Assembly: GCF_902859735.1 (NCBI RefSeq)
Contig: NZ_CADIJY010000001.1
Location: 124,001-188,000 of the forward strand
Source of the DNA: Achromobacter aegrifaciens
GTDB taxonomy: Bacteria > Pseudomonadota > Gammaproteobacteria > Burkholderiales > Burkholderiaceae_B
DNA: 64,000 bases
Direction: 5' to 3'
This document shows positions 63,819 to 64,000 of the stretch, piece after piece. Position numbers and translations under genes: made by a program. Each line of letters begins with the position of its first letter. The stretch's first letter is position 1. The notes below the pieces were generated by a model. The model was not told the origin of the DNA. It worked only from the letters and a program-made list of their open reading frames with translations, and did no database searches.

Positions 63819-64000
63819 ATGGATACGCTTAGTCAATTGTTCGGAGAGTGCCAGCAATGGCTCTTCGAAACGGCGATTCAGCCCGCGCTGTTCCACCTGG
63901 GCATGAGCAACTTCATCGAGGACGGCTACGACGCCACCATGTGGCTGCTGGTCGGCCTGCTGCAGATTGTCGTGCTGGTCCTGGTGTTCGGTCCCCTGCA
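63819..64000 (+). CDS. Probable sterol desaturase/fatty-acid hydroxylase family protein, partial
   Basis: Only the first 61 residues are in the window. They start at the ATG at 63819, two bases after the deacetylase stop, and contain one hydrophobic helix (WLLVGLLQIVVLVLVFGP). The opening resembles sterol desaturase-family membrane proteins of related bacteria, but the His-box motifs needed to confirm this lie beyond the edge. Confidence 0.55.
   Translation, partial: MDTLSQLFGECQQWLFETAIQPALFHLGMSNFIEDGYDATMWLLVGLLQIVVLVLVFGPL

Overview
The window is GC-rich, gene-dense chromosomal DNA from a betaproteobacterium, most probably an Achromobacter-like member of the Alcaligenaceae. That placement is an inference from the base composition, the tripartite-tricarboxylate (Bug-type) binding proteins, the hut, sorAB and ssu genes, and the LysR/GntR-rich catabolic layout. 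No rRNA, tRNA, CRISPR array, insertion sequence or phage gene was seen. Both ends cut genes: a DUF1254 protein on the left and a probable sterol-desaturase-family protein on the right.

Layout. 1-6170: tandem DUF1254/DUF1214 proteins, a TerC-type membrane protein with a universal stress protein, a J-domain/DUF1036 membrane protein and a spermidine-synthase-like protein. 6186-14083: a four-gene minus-strand operon (papain/alpha-beta-hydrolase fusion, PAS/GAF pseudokinase-like sensor, CHAT caspase-like protease, unrecognised 445-residue protein). 14262-19919: dkgB with its divergent LysR regulator, then amino-acid derivative genes (two ornithine-cyclodeaminase-family proteins, a D-carbamoylase, an Lrp/AsnC regulator). 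20026-26821: small DUF1059 protein, DUF697-type GTPase, panB, two glycan genes and a 5'-nucleotidase lipoprotein. 26991-28420: formaldehyde detoxification (frmR-frmA) with a visible FrmR operator. 28630-37034: histidine utilisation (hutC, hutD, hutU, NCS1 permease, hutH, hutI, nitrilase-family hydrolase) with a perfect HutC operator. 37042-45386: transporters, two Bug proteins, LysR, an M20 amidohydrolase and a phosphoribosyltransferase. 45533-47123: sulfite dehydrogenase sorAB. 48148-56500: a catabolic locus built round a haem-oxygenase-like diiron oxygenase, two ferredoxins, a ferredoxin-type reductase, an aldehyde dehydrogenase, a transporter and a GntR regulator, held together by repeated GTATAC-type operators. 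57190-59477: a remnant of a sulfonate (ssu) operon with a shortened permease and a degenerate ATPase. 59600-64000: DUF3300/DUF2950 exported proteins, a beta-propeller, a polysaccharide deacetylase and the partial last gene.

Two loci look like candidate undescribed systems. The first is the CHAT-protease operon: a sensor with three PAS and two GAF domains but a decayed kinase core, a CHAT protease, a peptidase-lipase fusion and a protein with a glycine-rich hydrophobic segment, which together resemble a stress- or infection-triggered proteolytic module. The second is the diiron-oxygenase locus, where a complete six-ligand haem-oxygenase-fold site is encoded next to its likely electron chain, an aldehyde dehydrogenase, transport and a dedicated regulator. 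Neither substrate nor trigger can be read from sequence.
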